Source: Myxococcales bacterium
GTDB lineage: Bacteria; Myxococcota_A; Polyangia; Polyangiales; Houyiibacteriaceae
DNA length: 43,284 bases
Direction of reading: 5' to 3'
Assembly: GCA_019637115.1 (NCBI GenBank)
Contig: JAHBWH010000058.1
Coordinates: 1 to 43,284 of the forward strand
Below, in pieces: positions 1-11,393 of this stretch. The notes beneath the pieces were generated by a model that saw only the letters and a program-made list of their open reading frames with translations, made no database searches and had not been told where the DNA came from. Every line of letters starts with the position of its first letter. Position 1 is the first letter of the stretch. The position numbers and the translations under genes were made by a program.

Positions 1-24
1 GGGGGGGGGGGGGCGCCCCCCCCC
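1..24. repeat. G-run/C-run hairpin at window edge
   Basis: Thirteen G are followed by CG and then a run of C. The two runs are self-complementary and could form a very stable hairpin. A homopolymer this long at the edge of the sequence may also be an assembly end artefact. No gene is visible here. Confidence 0.6.
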
Positions 25-102
25 GCCGTGAGCGACGCGGAGTTGCATCCGCCGTGAGCGACGCGGAGTTGCATCCGCCGTGAGCGACGCGGAGTTGCAT
101 CA
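25..102. repeat. Three tandem copies of a 26-bp repeat
   Basis: The unit starts GCCGTGAGCGACGCGGAGTT and ends GCATCC. It occurs at 25, 51 and 77 with an exact 26-bp period; the third copy ends in CA instead of CC. A diverged partial copy (GCCGTGAGCCACGCGAAGAT) begins near 139. There are no spacers, so this is a direct tandem array and not CRISPR. Function unknown. The stretch 1-278 holds no convincing gene. Confidence 0.85.
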
Positions 103-238
103 GCGCCGCACAGGTGTGGCGGGGGGTGTCCTCCCCCGCCGTGAGCCACGCGAAGATGATCAATCGTCCAGCGTGGGCGTAGACGTGGATGGGCGCGACC
201 GGATGCGGTCCCGGACACGGCGTAGCGTGTTCTCTCGC

Positions 239-266
239 GACGCCGTCGAAGCCCCTCGACGGCGTC
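239..266 (-). terminator. Hairpin downstream of katG
   Basis: An 11-bp perfect stem (GACGCCGTCGA / TCGACGGCGTC) with a 6-nt loop lies 12 nt beyond the katG stop codon. There is no clear U-tract on the minus strand, so it is either a GC-type terminator or an mRNA-stabilising 3' hairpin. Confidence 0.6.
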
Positions 267-278
267 GCCAGCGAGCCC

Positions 279-2516
<2,238 letters not shown>

Positions 2517-2560
2517 TCAAGCCGGGAGGCCGTCGGCGCAAGGGCGCGCGCCGTCGTCGG

Positions 2561-2809
2561 TCAATCCGGCGCGTAGCCGACACACTCGCCCGTCGCGTCC
2601 CACTCGACGCACTCCGCCGCGGGCTCGTAGTCGGAGAGCACGCCGCGGGCCACCGAGTCGTCCTCGCCCGCGACGACCTCGTCACCGTCCGACGTGGGCT
2701 CCGCCTCCGATCGGGTCGTTGGCTCGCTCGGCGCGTCGTTCCCTCCGCAGGCGAGCGACGAGCCGAGGCCCACGACGAGGGCGAGGAAGTGTTGGCGATC
2801 GATGAGCAC
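2561..2809 (-). CDS. Small putative lipoprotein
   Basis: The 82-residue product starts from GTG. A hydrophobic signal (HFLALVVGLGSSLAC) ends in a lipobox with Cys21 as the predicted lipidated residue. The rest is an acidic, Ser/Thr/Glu-rich linker followed by a short tail with two cysteines (AAECVEWDATGEC) that could form a disulphide. I recognise no family. Such short acidic lipoproteins are common in myxobacteria-like genomes. It lies upstream of katG on the same strand, but the 107-bp gap makes a functional link uncertain. Confidence 0.6.
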   Translation of the reverse strand: MLIDRQHFLALVVGLGSSLACGGNDAPSEPTTRSEAEPTSDGDEVVAGEDDSVARGVLSDYEPAAECVEWDATGECVGYAPD

Positions 2810-3125
2810 GATGGGGGCCTCCGAGTCGAAGCGTACTCGCCCGCTCGCGAGCCGACACGATTTCGGCGGCGGTTCGGGCCGACGACGAACATTGGGTCTG
2901 CGCGATGACGAGAGACCCCTTCTTGGGGGCCATCGGACCTGAAACGTGCACCTCCTCAGGCACGCGTCTTGGGGCGAAGGCGGAGGGCGCTGCTCTCGCT
3001 GGCGAGCGCGAAGCGCCGGATTGGGGGGCTAGAGTCCGGGCGGGAGCGCCGAATGTGCGGCGCGGATGGGCAGAATATGATCGCCGTGCTTGCACGCCCG
3101 AACGGGTGTGGTCATAGGGCGACGC
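2810..3125. other. Divergent intergenic region without a gene
   Basis: This 316-bp stretch separates the minus-strand small lipoprotein gene from the plus-strand M16 gene and should hold both promoters. I see no convincing -35/-10 pair and no long palindrome. Short reading frames here lack family features. Confidence 0.5.
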
Positions 3126-4644
3126 ATGTTTGCGCACCGAACCATGGTGCCCGCGTTGATCGCGCTGACCAGCGCGGGAGCGTGGGCGCAGTCGAGCGAG
3201 GTTCCGTCGACCGAGGTTCCGTCGAGCGAGGTTTCGTCGACCGAGGCTCCGGCGAGCGAGGTTCTGGCGACCGAGAGCGCTATCGCGCTCGTCATCGACA
3301 CCGCGCCGAGCGACGGGACGCCCACGGAGCGAGCGATCGCCACGCAGGATGGCAGGTCCGCGTCCCCCGACGATCGCGGCAGCGACCGTCAGCTCGCGAA
3401 CGGGCTGCGCGCGCGCGTGCGGCCCGCTCGCAGCGGCACCTTCTCGGCCGTCTGCGTCGCCTACCACGTCGGCAACGCAGCCGACCCACGCGGATACGAG
3501 GGGTTGGCGCACCTCACCGAGCACCTGATGTTCAGCGCCACGCGGCGAGTCCCCGAAGGCGCGCTCGCGCGGATCGAGGGCTTGGGCGCGAGCTACGTGA
3601 ACGCATCGACCGGGGTCGACGCGACGACCTATTGCGAGCAGATCCCCGACGAAGCGCTCGAGATGGCGCTCTTCGTCGAGTTCGACCGGAATGGGCTATC
3701 TGCTCGCGACGCTCTCGGAGGCCGACGTCGAGCGCGAGCGACGTGCGGTGCTCCGGGAGCAGCGCGAGCGCGGGCGCCGGAACGTCGGCTGGCGCGCCGG
3801 TGATTGGCACCGTGAGGCGATGTGGGGCCGTGGTCACCCCTACGCCCGCCTCGACGAGCCGAGCCGCTCGGTGAGACGCATTCGGCTCTCCGACGTACAG
3901 TGGTTTCACCAGCGCTACTACGGCCCCGGCAACGCGACCATCGCCGTCGTCTCCCGCCGCGGAAGCGACGAGGTGCACGCGCTGATCGAGCGCTACTTCG
4001 GCGGGCTCCGCGGGAACGCGCCCCCGGAGATCATGCGGCCACCAGAGGTCGACGCGCGAGCGGGCTACCACGTCGTTCAGGCGCCCGTGCGTTTCGAGCG
4101 AGCTTCGCTCACTTGGAGGACCCCCGCGTGGCTCACTCGCGACGACGCCGCGCTCGACGTCGTCTCATTGCACCTCGAGGAGCTCCTTGCGCCGCCCGGC
4201 GCGGCGGCCGACGCGCCGCGCATCTCGGTCGGGCAGGTGAGCCGGCGGGCCGGATCGGAGTTTCAGATCGCGGTGCAGGCGGCATCCGAGGGGGAGCTCC
4301 GCGCGACGCTCGAGGCGATCGTCGCGCAGGTTCGTCAGCTCGTCGATGACGGCATCACGGAAGAGGCCTTCGAGAAGCAGCGCAGTCTGTGGGTCCGGAT
4401 GTCGCAGGGGCGCGGCCGGCGCCCCCTGAGCTACGCGAGGTTCCTCGTCTCGACGAGCGCCGCCGGCCAGCCCTTCGACATCGACGAAGAGGTGGCGCGC
4501 TTCCGCGCCCTGACGGCGGCCGACGTGTCGCGCGTCATGCGCCGCTGGCTCGCGCTCGATCGCATGGTGATGTTTCACCACCGCTCGCACGTGGACGCGG
4601 CCTTCCACGGGAACCACAGCGTCCGCCGGGGGTGGTGGCGATGA
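3126..4644 (+). pseudogene. M16 zinc peptidase, split by a one-base frameshift
   Basis: This encodes a secreted M16 (pitrilysin/PqqL-type) metallopeptidase. The ATG at 3126 gives a signal peptide (MVPALIALTSAGAWAQ), then a Ser/Thr/Glu/Val-rich repeated linker, then the M16 domain with the zinc motif HLTEH (His129, Glu132, His133; nt 3510-3524). The frame breaks at about 3690. Reading TTCGACCGG then skipping one A restores a continuous M16 sequence: FDR joins MGYLLATLSEADVERERR. The second frame, 3691-4644, carries the expected third ligand region (VERERRAVLREQRER, Glu near 211 of the joined protein) and the C-terminal half. The downstream gene starts in an ATGA overlap with this stop. It may be a true pseudogene, a site of slippage, or a sequencing error; the intact second half favours a recent event or an error. 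Confidence 0.8.
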
Positions 4645-6110
4645 GCTCGCTGTGTGTGCCCCGCTCGTCGGAGCGAGCCGCCCACGTTGCGGCCTTCGTG
4701 GCCTCGACGCTCGCCCTCAGCGCGTGCGTCCCCGCGCTGCCCGGCCCCACGACGCCGCTCGTTCTCTCGCCGGCGCCGGCCGCCGAGCCGCCGCCGTCCC
4801 CCGCGATCGCCGCGCCCGAGCTGCCGCGAGTCTTCATGCATCGCGTGACGGGCGGGATGTCGGTGTGGGTGATCCCGACGCCCGACGACGAGGGCGACGT
4901 GAGGATCGAGCTCGTCACGCGCCGGGGTGACGACGGCGCGCACCCACGAGGCATCGTCTCGGTCCTGGCGCACGGCCTCCACGAGCACCTGAAGGGTCGC
5001 GTCGAGGGCGCCGACGTGTGGGCGGGCTCCTCGAGTCGCATGGCGAAGGTCGGCATGAGCGTCGCGTCCGCCTCGCTCGAGCCCGCGCTCGAGGCGATCC
5101 ACGCCGCGGTGGCCGTCGATGCGCTCGACGCCGATCCCATCCATCGCGCCTGGGCGCGCTGGAGGCACAGCCTGATGGACCCCTCGCCCAGCGCGCGCGT
5201 CAAGCTGGTCGGACTCGCGCAGCTCTTCGAGGAGCCTGCCTCCGTCGACACGGTCCAGGTTCGTTGGCTCCAGCGCATCGCGGGCTTCACGCGAGAGGGC
5301 GTGACGGCGGCACGAGACGAGCGCTTCGCGCCGCGCGACTCGGTGCTCGTGGTGGTCGGGCCGGTCGACCCGGTGGCGATCGCCGAGGTCGCTGAGCGCG
5401 TCTTCGGCGGCTGGAGCATCGAGCCCACGCCTCCCGTCTCGCCCGCGATGCCCGAGCGCTTCGTCGCGCGCGCGGCGGTCAGCGAGCACAGCCCCGGCGC
5501 GCAGGTCGTCTCCGTCGAGATGATCCGACGCGCGCCTCCGATGAGCGATCCGAACCGCCCCGCCTTCGATCTCGTCGTCGAGATCCTCGGGGGCGGCGCG
5601 AGCGCGCGTCTGCACTCGTCGCTGCGCGACCAGCAGCAGCTCACGTACGGCGGCGCCGCTGGGGTGAGCGACGCCTACTACGGCGACGTCCTTCACCTCG
5701 TGGCGTCGTTCTCGCCTGACGAGGCCGAGGTCGCGATGGATCGGCTCTTCGACGAGGAGCGGCGGCTCCGCGACGAGCCCGTCACCGAGGCCGAGCTCCG
5801 CGTCGCGCGGGTGCGTCTATGGGCCGGCCTGCGTCACGGGCTCGAGCAGAACCCCTCGGGCTGGCTGGAGCGGGCGTGGATCGCGCGCGTCACCCCCGCG
5901 GCGCTGCTGCGTCGCTACGAGGCGCTCGCGACCATCACGCCAGCGGAGCTTCAGGAGGTCTCGAGGCGCTACCTCGACCCGGCGCAAGGCCTCGTGCTCG
6001 TCGTCGGCGACCTCACACACATCGGCGGCCTGTGGATCCGGCGGGGCCCCGAAGGCTTGAGCGTGCGACGGCGCGTGGCCCGAGACGAGCAGCTCCCCCC
6101 GCCGGAGTGA
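4641..6110 (+). CDS. M16-family lipoprotein with degenerate zinc motif
   Basis: The product is 489 residues from the ATG at 4641, which overlaps the preceding stop as ATGA. The N terminus is a lipoprotein signal (STLALSAC) followed by a Pro/Ala linker. The body has the M16 two-lobed pattern, including the C-terminal lobe with ILGGGASARLHSSLRDQQQL and tandem beta-alpha segments. At the zinc site the sequence reads HGLHEH, so the first His of HxxEH is displaced (Gly at that position) and catalysis is doubtful. In known M16 pairs one subunit is catalytic and the other is not; here the upstream gene carries the intact HLTEH. I infer a paired periplasmic or outer-membrane-anchored protease, substrate unknown. 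Confidence 0.85.
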   Translation: MSSLCVPRSSERAAHVAAFVASTLALSACVPALPGPTTPLVLSPAPAAEPPPSPAIAAPELPRVFMHRVTGGMSVWVIPTPDDEGDVRIELVTRRGDDGAHPRGIVSVLAHGLHEHLKGRVEGADVWAGSSSRMAKVGMSVASASLEPALEAIHAAVAVDALDADPIHRAWARWRHSLMDPSPSARVKLVGLAQLFEEPASVDTVQVRWLQRIAGFTREGVTAARDERFAPRDSVLVVVGPVDPVAIAEVAERVFGGWSIEPTPPVSPAMPERFVARAAVSEHSPGAQVVSVEMIRRAPPMSDPNRPAFDLVVEILGGGASARLHSSLRDQQQLTYGGAAGVSDAYYGDVLHLVASFSPDEAEVAMDRLFDEERRLRDEPVTEAELRVARVRLWAGLRHGLEQNPSGWLERAWIARVTPAALLRRYEALATITPAELQEVSRRYLDPAQGLVLVVGDLTHIGGLWIRRGPEGLSVRRRVARDEQLPPPE

Positions 6111-6303
6111 AGCGAGACCTCCGTGCTGGGTCCACACGTCCTCCTCGAGGGGGCCTGATTCGGGCTTGGCCGGTTTGGTGAGCGGGGCGCGCGCTCCACG
6201 CGACGCGGCTCGCGGAAGGCGTGGGTGATGCGCTCTCGAAGCAGCTCGAAGCGTCGCCCTTCACGGGGCTGTACCGTCGAGCCGGATGGGCGATACTCGC
6301 CCG

Positions 6304-7626
6304 ATGAAGAAGCGCGCAGCGTGCCTCTCGTGGTGGCTCCTCTTGGCGTGTGGCGGGACGACCCCGACCAACGAGCCGGCGGTGCCCGCCCCGATCGAGC
6401 CGACCGAGGAGCCGACCGAGGAGCCGACCACGGAGCGGCCGACCCAACCGACGGAGGGTGAAGTGACCGCAGGCGACTTCGCGCCCGTGAGCCCGCAGGA
6501 GCTGACGGCGCTCGCGCGCGCGAACCAGTTCGGGTTCGACCTCTACGGGGCGCTGCGCGGCGCGCCGGGCAACCTCGTCTTCTCACCAGCGAGCGTCGAC
6601 CTCGCGCTTGGGATGACCTACCTCGGCGCGCGCGGCGAGACCGCGGCGCAGATGGGTCGCGTGCTCCACACCGAGACCGCCGAGGGCCTCGCGCGCCTCC
6701 ACGGCACCGCAATCCGCACCTGGGGCGAGACGCGCGACGCGACCCTGCGGATCGCGAACCGCATCTACGTCGAGCAGACGGTGTCGCCCGAGCCGAGCTT
6801 CGTGGCGCTGACCCGCGACGCCTACCTCGCGCCCTTGCACCCGCTCTCGTTCATCACCGAGGCCGACGCCGCCCGCGTCACGATCAACACGTGGGTCGCG
6901 GAGCGGACCGAGCAGCGGATCCGCGACCTGCTGCCGGAGCGATCGCTCGACTCGCTCACGCGCCTCGTGCTGGTGAACGCGATCTACTTCAAGGGCACGT
7001 GGCAGACGCAGTTCGAGGAGAGCCGCACGCAGCCGCGCACCTTCCACCTCGGCGGGGGCCGGACGGCGTCGGTGAACATGATGCACACGAAGGAGCGCTT
7101 CGCGTGGGCGCGCGTGCCGAGCGACGGCCTCCGCGTGCTCGAGATGCCCTACGCCGGCGAAGAGCTCTCGATGGTCTGGCTGCTGCCCGAGGATCGCGAC
7201 GGCCTCGGCGCGCTCGAGGAGAAGCTCTCCGCGGAGGCGTTCGCGCGCTGGCGCGCGGCGGCGCGGCCGGTCGAGGTAGAGGTGCAGATCCCTCGCTTCC
7301 GCATGGAGCCGCCGACGATCGCGCTCTCGGACACGCTGAAGCGCGGCATGCCGCTCGCGTTCTCGCGCGCCGCCGACTTCACGGGCATCGCGACGCTGCC
7401 GGACGGGCTCTACATCCAGGAGGTCTTCCACAAGGCCTTCATCGAGGTGAACGAAGAAGGCACCGAGGCGGCGGCGGCCACCGCGGTGGTGATGGCGACC
7501 CGCGGCGCACCTGGCCCCTCCCCGGAGGTGCCGCGCTTCATCGCCGACCACCCCTTCCTCTTCGCGCTCGTCGATCGACGCACCGGCGTCATCCTCTTCC
7601 TCGGCCGGGTCGTCGATCCGCGCTGA
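6304..7626 (+). CDS. Lipoprotein serpin with predicted P1 arginine
   Basis: This is a serpin-type serine protease inhibitor of 440 residues. The ATG at 6304 is preferred over 6286 because it gives a compact lipoprotein signal MKKRAACLSWWLLLAC with Cys16 lipidated. A Pro/Thr/Glu linker follows, then the whole serpin fold: NLVFSPASVDLAL, NRIYVEQ, LVLVNAIYFKGTW and HPFLFALVDRRTGVILFLG. The reactive-centre hinge is GTEAAAATAVV, with small residues at P12-P9 as in inhibitory serpins. Counting from the hinge Gly as P15 places Arg400 (codon 7501-7503) at P1, followed by Gly. That predicts inhibition of trypsin-like proteases. It follows the M16 pair by about 190 bp. The lipid anchor suggests protection of the cell envelope. 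The target protease is unknown. Confidence 0.95.
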   Translation: MKKRAACLSWWLLLACGGTTPTNEPAVPAPIEPTEEPTEEPTTERPTQPTEGEVTAGDFAPVSPQELTALARANQFGFDLYGALRGAPGNLVFSPASVDLALGMTYLGARGETAAQMGRVLHTETAEGLARLHGTAIRTWGETRDATLRIANRIYVEQTVSPEPSFVALTRDAYLAPLHPLSFITEADAARVTINTWVAERTEQRIRDLLPERSLDSLTRLVLVNAIYFKGTWQTQFEESRTQPRTFHLGGGRTASVNMMHTKERFAWARVPSDGLRVLEMPYAGEELSMVWLLPEDRDGLGALEEKLSAEAFARWRAAARPVEVEVQIPRFRMEPPTIALSDTLKRGMPLAFSRAADFTGIATLPDGLYIQEVFHKAFIEVNEEGTEAAAATAVVMATRGAPGPSPEVPRFIADHPFLFALVDRRTGVILFLGRVVDPR

Positions 7627-7642
7627 GCCGTTGACGCCATCT

Positions 7643-7694
7643 GCGTGAACCCGATCTGTTGACCGTGCGATACGATCGAATCGCGCGTTCACGC
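7643..7694. other. Inverted repeat between convergent genes
   Basis: GCGTGAAC at 7643-7650 is complementary to GTTCACGC at 7687-7694, with a 36-nt loop. It lies between the convergent serpin and cusA-like stops and could help terminate both. The loop is long and there is no T-run, so support is weak. Confidence 0.25.
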
Positions 7695-10600
7695 GCCGCG
7701 TGAGAAGCGGAGCTTCCACCGCCAGCCGAGGCTCCAGAGCACGGGCACGACGAAGAGCGTGAGCAGCTCGACCGCCATGCCGCCGACGACGGGGATCGCC
7801 ATGGGGCGCATCACGTCGCTGCCTCGGCCGGTGGCGGTGATCACCGGCAAGAGCGCGAGCAGGGTGGTCGCGGTGGTCATGAGGCAGGGGCGGACGCGAC
7901 GCTTGCCTGCCTCGAGCACCTTCTCGCGGACCTCCGCGACCGTCCGCGGCGCCTCGCGGAAGAGCTGCTTCAGGTAGGTCGCGATCACGACGCCGTCGTC
8001 GACCGCGATGCCGACGAGCGCGATGAACCCGACCCAGACCGCCGCCGTGATCGGCTCGCTGCGTGTCTGCAAGAGCACGTCGAGGCGGGTCCCGAGGATC
8101 TCGACCCCGTAGACGTCGAGCCCCCACGCCCAGAGCAGCACGAAGCCGCCCGCCATCGCGACGCCGACGCCCGCGAAGATCGCCAAGCTGACCATCACGC
8201 TCCGGAACTGCAGGTAGAGCAGGATGAGCACGAGAAGCAGGGCGACGGGCACGAGCACGAGCAGCCGCTCGCTCGCGCGGACCTGGTTCTTCCACGTGCC
8301 GTCGAGCTGCCAGCTCACGCCCGCGGGCACGCGGAGGGTCCCGTCAGCGACCTTCGCCGCGAGGTGCGCCTCGACGGCGCGCACCGCGTCGACGTCGGTC
8401 ACACCCTCGGCCGGATCGAAGAGCACGAAGCTCGTGAGGAAGGTGTCCTCCGAGCGGAGCATCTGCGGGCCGCGCTCGTAGCGCACGCGCGCGATCTGCG
8501 AGAGCGGCACGGTGCCGCCCTCGAGGGTCGAGATGGGCAGCCCCTCGAGATCTGCGACGTCGGCCCGCTCTTCGCGCGCGAAGCGCACGCGCACGGCGCG
8601 CCGGACCCGGCCCTCGATCGCGAAGCCGACCTGCTCGCCGCCGATCGCGGTCGCGAGCTGTCGCTGCGCCATCGCCACGGTGACGCCGAAGCGCGCCAGC
8701 GCTGCCCGATCGAGCTCGACCTCGAGGTAGGGCTTGCCCACCGTGCGCTCCGCCTGCACCGAGCTCCGGCGCAGCGCGGGCACCTCGCGGAGCGTCGCCT
8801 CGAGCTCGCGCCCGAAGTCCTCGAGCGTCGCGAGATCGGGGCCGCGCAGCTTGAGCCCGGCCCGGCCCCGCATGCCCGTCTGAAGCATCACGATCCGTGT
8901 CGAGATCGGCTGCAGCACCGGCGCCCCCGTGAGCCCCGGCCGCTCCGCGGCGCGCGTGATCTCGTCCCAGATGTCCGCCGGGCGCCGGATGTGATCGCGC
9001 CAGAGGCGCACGCGCTCCCCGTCCGCGTCGACGCCGTACTCCGGATGGTAGAAGATCATCGTCTCGAACATCGAGATCGGGGCGGGGTCCAGGGTCGTCT
9101 CGGCGCGGCCGAGCTTGCCGACGACGCGCGAGACCTCCGGGATGGTCGCGATCGCGGCGTCCATCGCCTGCAGGAGCGCGGTCGCCTCGCCGATGGAGGC
9201 ATGCGGGGTCGTGGTCGGCATGTAGAGGAACGCGCCCTCGTCGAAGGCTGGCACGTCGGCCGGCCGGAGCCCTGGGAAGCGCGCCTGCGCGTCCTCTCCC
9301 AGGAAGGCTGGGGCGCCCTTCCACGCGACCCACCCGAACACGAGGAGCGCCGCAGGGATCGCCAGGAATGCGAGCTCGTGGCGGACGAAGAGGGAGAGTA
9401 GGTGGGGGTAGGCGCGCTGGAAGATCTCGAAGGCGAAGAGCACGGCGCCAACGACGAAGGTCACGAAGACGGCGTTGAGGACAAAGCCGGCGCCCGGCCC
9501 CAGCGGCTCCCAGTCCGCCGCGAGCACGAGGGCGATGCCGAGCGCCAGGGCGAGCTCGAGGGCGCGCCGCGACCAGCGGGCGAGGCCGACGAGGCGCGCC
9601 TCGCGGCTCGCGCGCAGCAGCAGGTGGGACGCGGCGGGGACGACGACGAGGCCGACGACGAACGCTCCGACGATGGCGAAGGTCTTGGTCCACGCGAGCG
9701 GACGGAAGAGCTTTCCTTCCGCGCCCGTCAGCGCGAAGACGGGCAGGAAGCTCACGACCGTGGTCATCACGCTCGTCAGCACGGCCGGCGCGACCTCGGC
9801 CGCGCCCTCGACGGCGGCCTCCGCCCGCTCCTGGCGCGAGCGCGCGCGCCGCGCGTCGAGGCGCTGCTTGACGTTCTCGGCGAAGACGATGCCGACGTCG
9901 ACCATCGTGCCGATGGCGATCGCGATGCCCGCGAGCGCCATCACGTTCGCGTCGACGCCGAAGAGCTTCATGCCGACGAAGGCGAAGAGCACCCCGAGCG
10001 GGAGCGTGAGCGCGACCACGATCGAGCCCCGGAGGCTCCGCAACATCAGGAGCACCACGAGGAGCGTGATGAGGAGCTGGTGCCGCAGCGCGATCGAGAG
10101 GGTGTCGAGCGTCTCGTGGATGAGCCCGGTGCGGTCGTAGAACGGGACGACGCGGACCTGCGCGCGGCGCCCGTCGACCTCGCGCGTCGGCAGGCCGGGG
10201 GCGAGCTCCTCGATCGCGCGCTTCACGCGTTCGATGACCGCGAGCGGGTTCTCGCCTTGGCGGACGACCACGATGCCACCGACGACCTCGGCGCCGGCCT
10301 CGTCGAGCACGCCACGACGGGAGGCGGGGCCGAGCGTCACGTGGGCGACGTCGGCGACGCGGATGGGGGTGCCGTCTCGGCTCGTGATCACCGCGAGCTC
10401 GAGATCCTCGGGCGAGCGCAGCAAGCCGAGGCCACGCACGACGTACTCGACCGACTGCAGCTCGATCGTGCGCGCGCCGACGTCGAGGTTCGCGCTGCGC
10501 GCGGCCTCGGCGACCTGCGCCAGCGTGACGTCGTGCGCGCGCAGCGCGTCCGGGTCGACGTCGATCTGGTACTCGGCGACGTGCCCGCCGATCGAGCTGA

Positions 10601-11393
10601 CCTCGGCGACGCCCGGCACCGCCTGGAGGGCGGGGCGCACCGTGAAGTCCTGCAGCGTGCGCAGCTCGTGCAGGTCGAATGCCCCCGGCACCACCGCGTC
10701 CGGCGCCGCGCCCTCGTGGGCATCACGCGCCTCGAGCGTGTACCAGAAGACCTGCCCGAGGCCCGTCGCGTCGGGGCCGAGCGAGGGCGAGACGCCCGGC
10801 GGCAGCAGGTCGGGTGGGAGCGACGAGAGCTTCTCGAGCAGACGTGTCCGCGCGTCGTAGAAGGGGATGTCCTCGTCGAAGATGATGAAGAGGCTCGAGA
10901 AGCCGAACATCGACGTGCTTCGAACCGTGCGCACTCCCTGGAGCCCGAGCAGCGCGCTCGCGAGCGGGTACGAGACCTGATCCTCGACGTTCGAGGGCGC
11001 CTGACCGGGCCACTCCGTGAAGACGATCTGCTGGTTCTCGCCGATGTCCGGGATCGCGTCGACGCCCACGGGGCTGCGCGGCATGCCGCCGAGGTCCCAG
11101 TCGAAGGGCGCGAACGCGAGCCCGCCGCCCACGAGCAGCAGGCAGAGGAGCACGACGAGCGGCTTGCCCTCGAGGAAGAAGCGAACGGCGCCGCGCCACG
11201 CGGCGCTCGAGCCTGCGTTCGAGTCCGAGTCCGAGTCCGAGTCCGAGTCCGAGTCCGATTCCGATTCCGATTCCGAAGCCGAGTCCGAGTGCGACCCGGA
11301 CACCGACCCCGACGCCGACTCCGAGTGCGACCCCGACGTCGAATCCGGCGTCGAAGACTCTGCGTCCTCGCGGTCCGGCGGCTCCCCGCTCAT
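7689..11393 (-). CDS. RND heavy-metal efflux pump, CusA/CzcA family
   Basis: This is an inner-membrane proton-driven RND transporter of the heavy-metal efflux subfamily, exporting monovalent or divalent metal ions through a tripartite pump. The protein has 1234 residues from the ATG at 11393, longer than E. coli CusA (about 1047). Residues 12-62 are an unusual Ser/Asp/Glu run. TM1 starts near residue 78, followed by the porter domain (IPDIGENQQIVFTEWPGQAP), the TM4 proton-relay segment IGTMVDVGIVFAENVKQRL, and the second half with IALVGIAVDDGVVIATYLKQ and RVRPCLMTTATT. Where CusA has VGGAMVG this protein has IGGEQVG, so metal specificity cannot be assigned. The start overlaps the adaptor stop as ATGA. 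The Ser/Asp/Glu run is predicted to be cytoplasmic. Confidence 0.95.
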   Translation of the reverse strand: MSGEPPDREDAESSTPDSTSGSHSESASGSVSGSHSDSASESESESDSDSDSDSDSDSNAGSSAAWRGAVRFFLEGKPLVVLLCLLLVGGGLAFAPFDWDLGGMPRSPVGVDAIPDIGENQQIVFTEWPGQAPSNVEDQVSYPLASALLGLQGVRTVRSTSMFGFSSLFIIFDEDIPFYDARTRLLEKLSSLPPDLLPPGVSPSLGPDATGLGQVFWYTLEARDAHEGAAPDAVVPGAFDLHELRTLQDFTVRPALQAVPGVAEVSSIGGHVAEYQIDVDPDALRAHDVTLAQVAEAARSANLDVGARTIELQSVEYVVRGLGLLRSPEDLELAVITSRDGTPIRVADVAHVTLGPASRRGVLDEAGAEVVGGIVVVRQGENPLAVIERVKRAIEELAPGLPTREVDGRRAQVRVVPFYDRTGLIHETLDTLSIALRHQLLITLLVVLLMLRSLRGSIVVALTLPLGVLFAFVGMKLFGVDANVMALAGIAIAIGTMVDVGIVFAENVKQRLDARRARSRQERAEAAVEGAAEVAPAVLTSVMTTVVSFLPVFALTGAEGKLFRPLAWTKTFAIVGAFVVGLVVVPAASHLLLRASREARLVGLARWSRRALELALALGIALVLAADWEPLGPGAGFVLNAVFVTFVVGAVLFAFEIFQRAYPHLLSLFVRHELAFLAIPAALLVFGWVAWKGAPAFLGEDAQARFPGLRPADVPAFDEGAFLYMPTTTPHASIGEATALLQAMDAAIATIPEVSRVVGKLGRAETTLDPAPISMFETMIFYHPEYGVDADGERVRLWRDHIRRPADIWDEITRAAERPGLTGAPVLQPISTRIVMLQTGMRGRAGLKLRGPDLATLEDFGRELEATLREVPALRRSSVQAERTVGKPYLEVELDRAALARFGVTVAMAQRQLATAIGGEQVGFAIEGRVRRAVRVRFAREERADVADLEGLPISTLEGGTVPLSQIARVRYERGPQMLRSEDTFLTSFVLFDPAEGVTDVDAVRAVEAHLAAKVADGTLRVPAGVSWQLDGTWKNQVRASERLLVLVPVALLLVLILLYLQFRSVMVSLAIFAGVGVAMAGGFVLLWAWGLDVYGVEILGTRLDVLLQTRSEPITAAVWVGFIALVGIAVDDGVVIATYLKQLFREAPRTVAEVREKVLEAGKRRVRPCLMTTATTLLALLPVITATGRGSDVMRPMAIPVVGGMAVELLTLFVVPVLWSLGWRWKLRFSRGA
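11207..11360 (-). repeat. Hexanucleotide repeat coding a Ser-Asp/Ser-Glu run
   Basis: On the plus strand GAGTCC, GATTCC and related hexamers repeat, densest at 11220-11290. In the efflux-pump frame they encode alternating Ser-Glu and Ser-Asp, residues about 12-62. The period of six keeps the frame open if the copy number changes. Confidence 0.85.

Noticed and set aside
25-102. CRISPR array at the left end
   Set aside because: The repeats are directly adjacent with no spacers, and no cas genes are present.
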